Positions 4,720 to 5,373 of a stretch of 5,373 bases of DNA are shown here, one piece after another. Made by a program: the position numbers and the translations under genes. The notes under the pieces were generated by a model, which made no database searches, had not been told where the DNA came from, and was given only the letters and a program-made list of their open reading frames with translations. Where the stretch lies: assembly GCA_027049085.1 (NCBI GenBank), contig JALTVH010000103.1, positions 1-5,373 of the forward strand. Reading direction: 5' to 3'. Origin of the DNA: Aquificaceae bacterium (GTDB lineage: Bacteria > Aquificota > Aquificia > Aquificales > Aquificaceae). Numbering within the stretch: the stretch's first letter is position 1; every line of letters starts with the position of its first letter.

Positions 4720-5373
4720 AAAAGGAAAAGTGGTCCTTTAAGGCGGGCGGTTCCGTCTTCAGGTACGAAGAGAGGAGATTTGTTGATAGAGAAGTCTTCG
4801 GTGAGGTAGGAGTAAAGGGTGTGCTTGGCGGTAGCCTCACTTCAGGTTTCAGGAATGTAGTCAGATATGACCAGACCAACAATCAGCTTTACAGCGATTT
4901 TTACAGGAGGATCGGAGGAGGTTTCTGGGGGTACATTGGCTTTGACGTGAGTCCCAGTGCCACCTTTCTTCCCCAGAGGTCCCTGAGGGGCGGGATTTAC
5001 AGGAGCCTCTCCAAATTTGAGCTGGGTGCGGGATTCTCTTACATGAAGTTCAGAAGGTCAGAAGTTTACCTGTTTATTCCGACCGTTGTGGTTTATCTCC
5101 CGGCAGACCTTTATTACAGCGGAAGCCTTTACTACTCAGTTCTGAGGCAGACCTTTACCTTTCTTAACCGTCTTTACAGGAAAGAAGGGAGGTTTAGATG
5201 GTTTCTCAGCCTTTCTACAGGTACCTCATCGGAGCGTCTTGAGGCGGGTGAGGATTTCTTCAGATACAGGACCTTCTCAACTGGGGGCGGTGCGGAATAT
5301 TACATAGAACCAGGGCTAGCCTTTGGCGGGAGCCTGAAGTACGAGGACAGAGAGGGGCTATACAGGAGATACG
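4713..5373 (+). CDS. YaiO-like outer-membrane beta-barrel, -1 frame continuation
   Basis: This frame is open from GAC at 4713 to the window edge (220 codons, no stop), so its C-terminus is missing. It has no usable start of its own: going back to the stop at 4656-4658 there is no ATG, GTG or TTG. The first GTG is at 4821, inside the barrel, and the first ATG is near 5042. It also lacks a signal peptide. The sequence is rich in Gly, Tyr, Phe and Arg with alternating polar and hydrophobic residues, typical of outer-membrane strands. Examples, numbering from the GAC at 4713, are WSFKAGGSVFRYE at 7-19, VFGEVGVKGVLGG at 28-40, FELGAGFSYMKF at 102-113 and LYYSGSLYYSVLR at 133-145. The block from FRWFLSLSTGTSSERLEAGEDF-like (161-182) to GGSLKYEDREGLYRRY (205-220) resembles the C-terminal half of YaiO-family barrels. 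These often follow TPRs in one chain, as would happen here after a -1 shift. Its role (surface or envelope export protein) is inferred from architecture only. Confidence 0.8.

Noticed and set aside
4676..4882. 68-codon minus-strand frame over the frameshift junction
   Set aside because: It is antisense to the SPOR-TPR/barrel coding sequence, has low-complexity composition and no domain. It does not explain the junction.
4821..5373. Barrel as a separate gene starting at GTG 4821
   Set aside because: This start would cut off the first predicted strands and leave no signal peptide, so the product could not reach the outer membrane.

Overview
The window reads as chromosomal housekeeping DNA from a Gram-negative bacterium. 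Evidence for an outer membrane is an outer-membrane beta-barrel with a SPOR/TPR periplasmic part, plus FabZ and an FtsB-type divisome protein. Tight packing, AGG/AGA-rich arginine codons, an archease gene and highly charged proteins suggest a thermophilic, deep-branching lineage (Aquificota-like would fit). This placement is an inference from gene content, not a database match. I see no mobile element, tRNA, rRNA or CRISPR, and no gene-free stretch longer than 48 bp.

Layout: (1) 1-1383, minus strand: a YqaA-type DedA/VTT membrane protein followed, with a 16-nt overlap, by an ArsA/Get3-family ATPase that runs off the left edge. (2) 1384-1403: a 20-bp divergent promoter gap. (3) 1404-2973, plus strand: enolase (eno) overlapping by 53 bp an FtsB/DivIC-like septum protein. 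(4) 2975-3846, minus strand: archease then fabZ, converging on ftsB with one base between the stop codons. (5) 3847-3894: an AT-rich divergent promoter gap. (6) 3895 to the right edge, plus strand: a secreted SPOR-TPR protein whose frame ends at 4719. A YaiO-like outer-membrane barrel then continues in the -1 frame, with no start codon of its own.

The main discovery candidate is the junction at 4692-4713. A run of nine A's followed by G contains a perfectly phased A-AAA-AAG heptamer (dnaX type). A second in-phase A-AAA-AAG lies 15 bases upstream. A -1 ribosomal shift, or one extra A from polymerase slippage, fuses signal peptide, SPOR, TPRs and barrel into one protein of at least 493 residues. 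Without the shift the cell makes a 274-residue periplasmic SPOR-TPR protein. The alternatives are a phase-variable homopolymer, a true frameshift mutation, or a sequencing error in the A-run. Sequence alone cannot separate these, but each is testable.

The remaining genes are central: glycolysis (eno), division (ftsB), fatty-acid elongation (fabZ), RNA ligation support (archease) and membrane maintenance (DedA, ArsA/Get3). Shine-Dalgarno sequences are weak or absent at most starts, and two very short divergent gaps suggest short-leader or leaderless messages.
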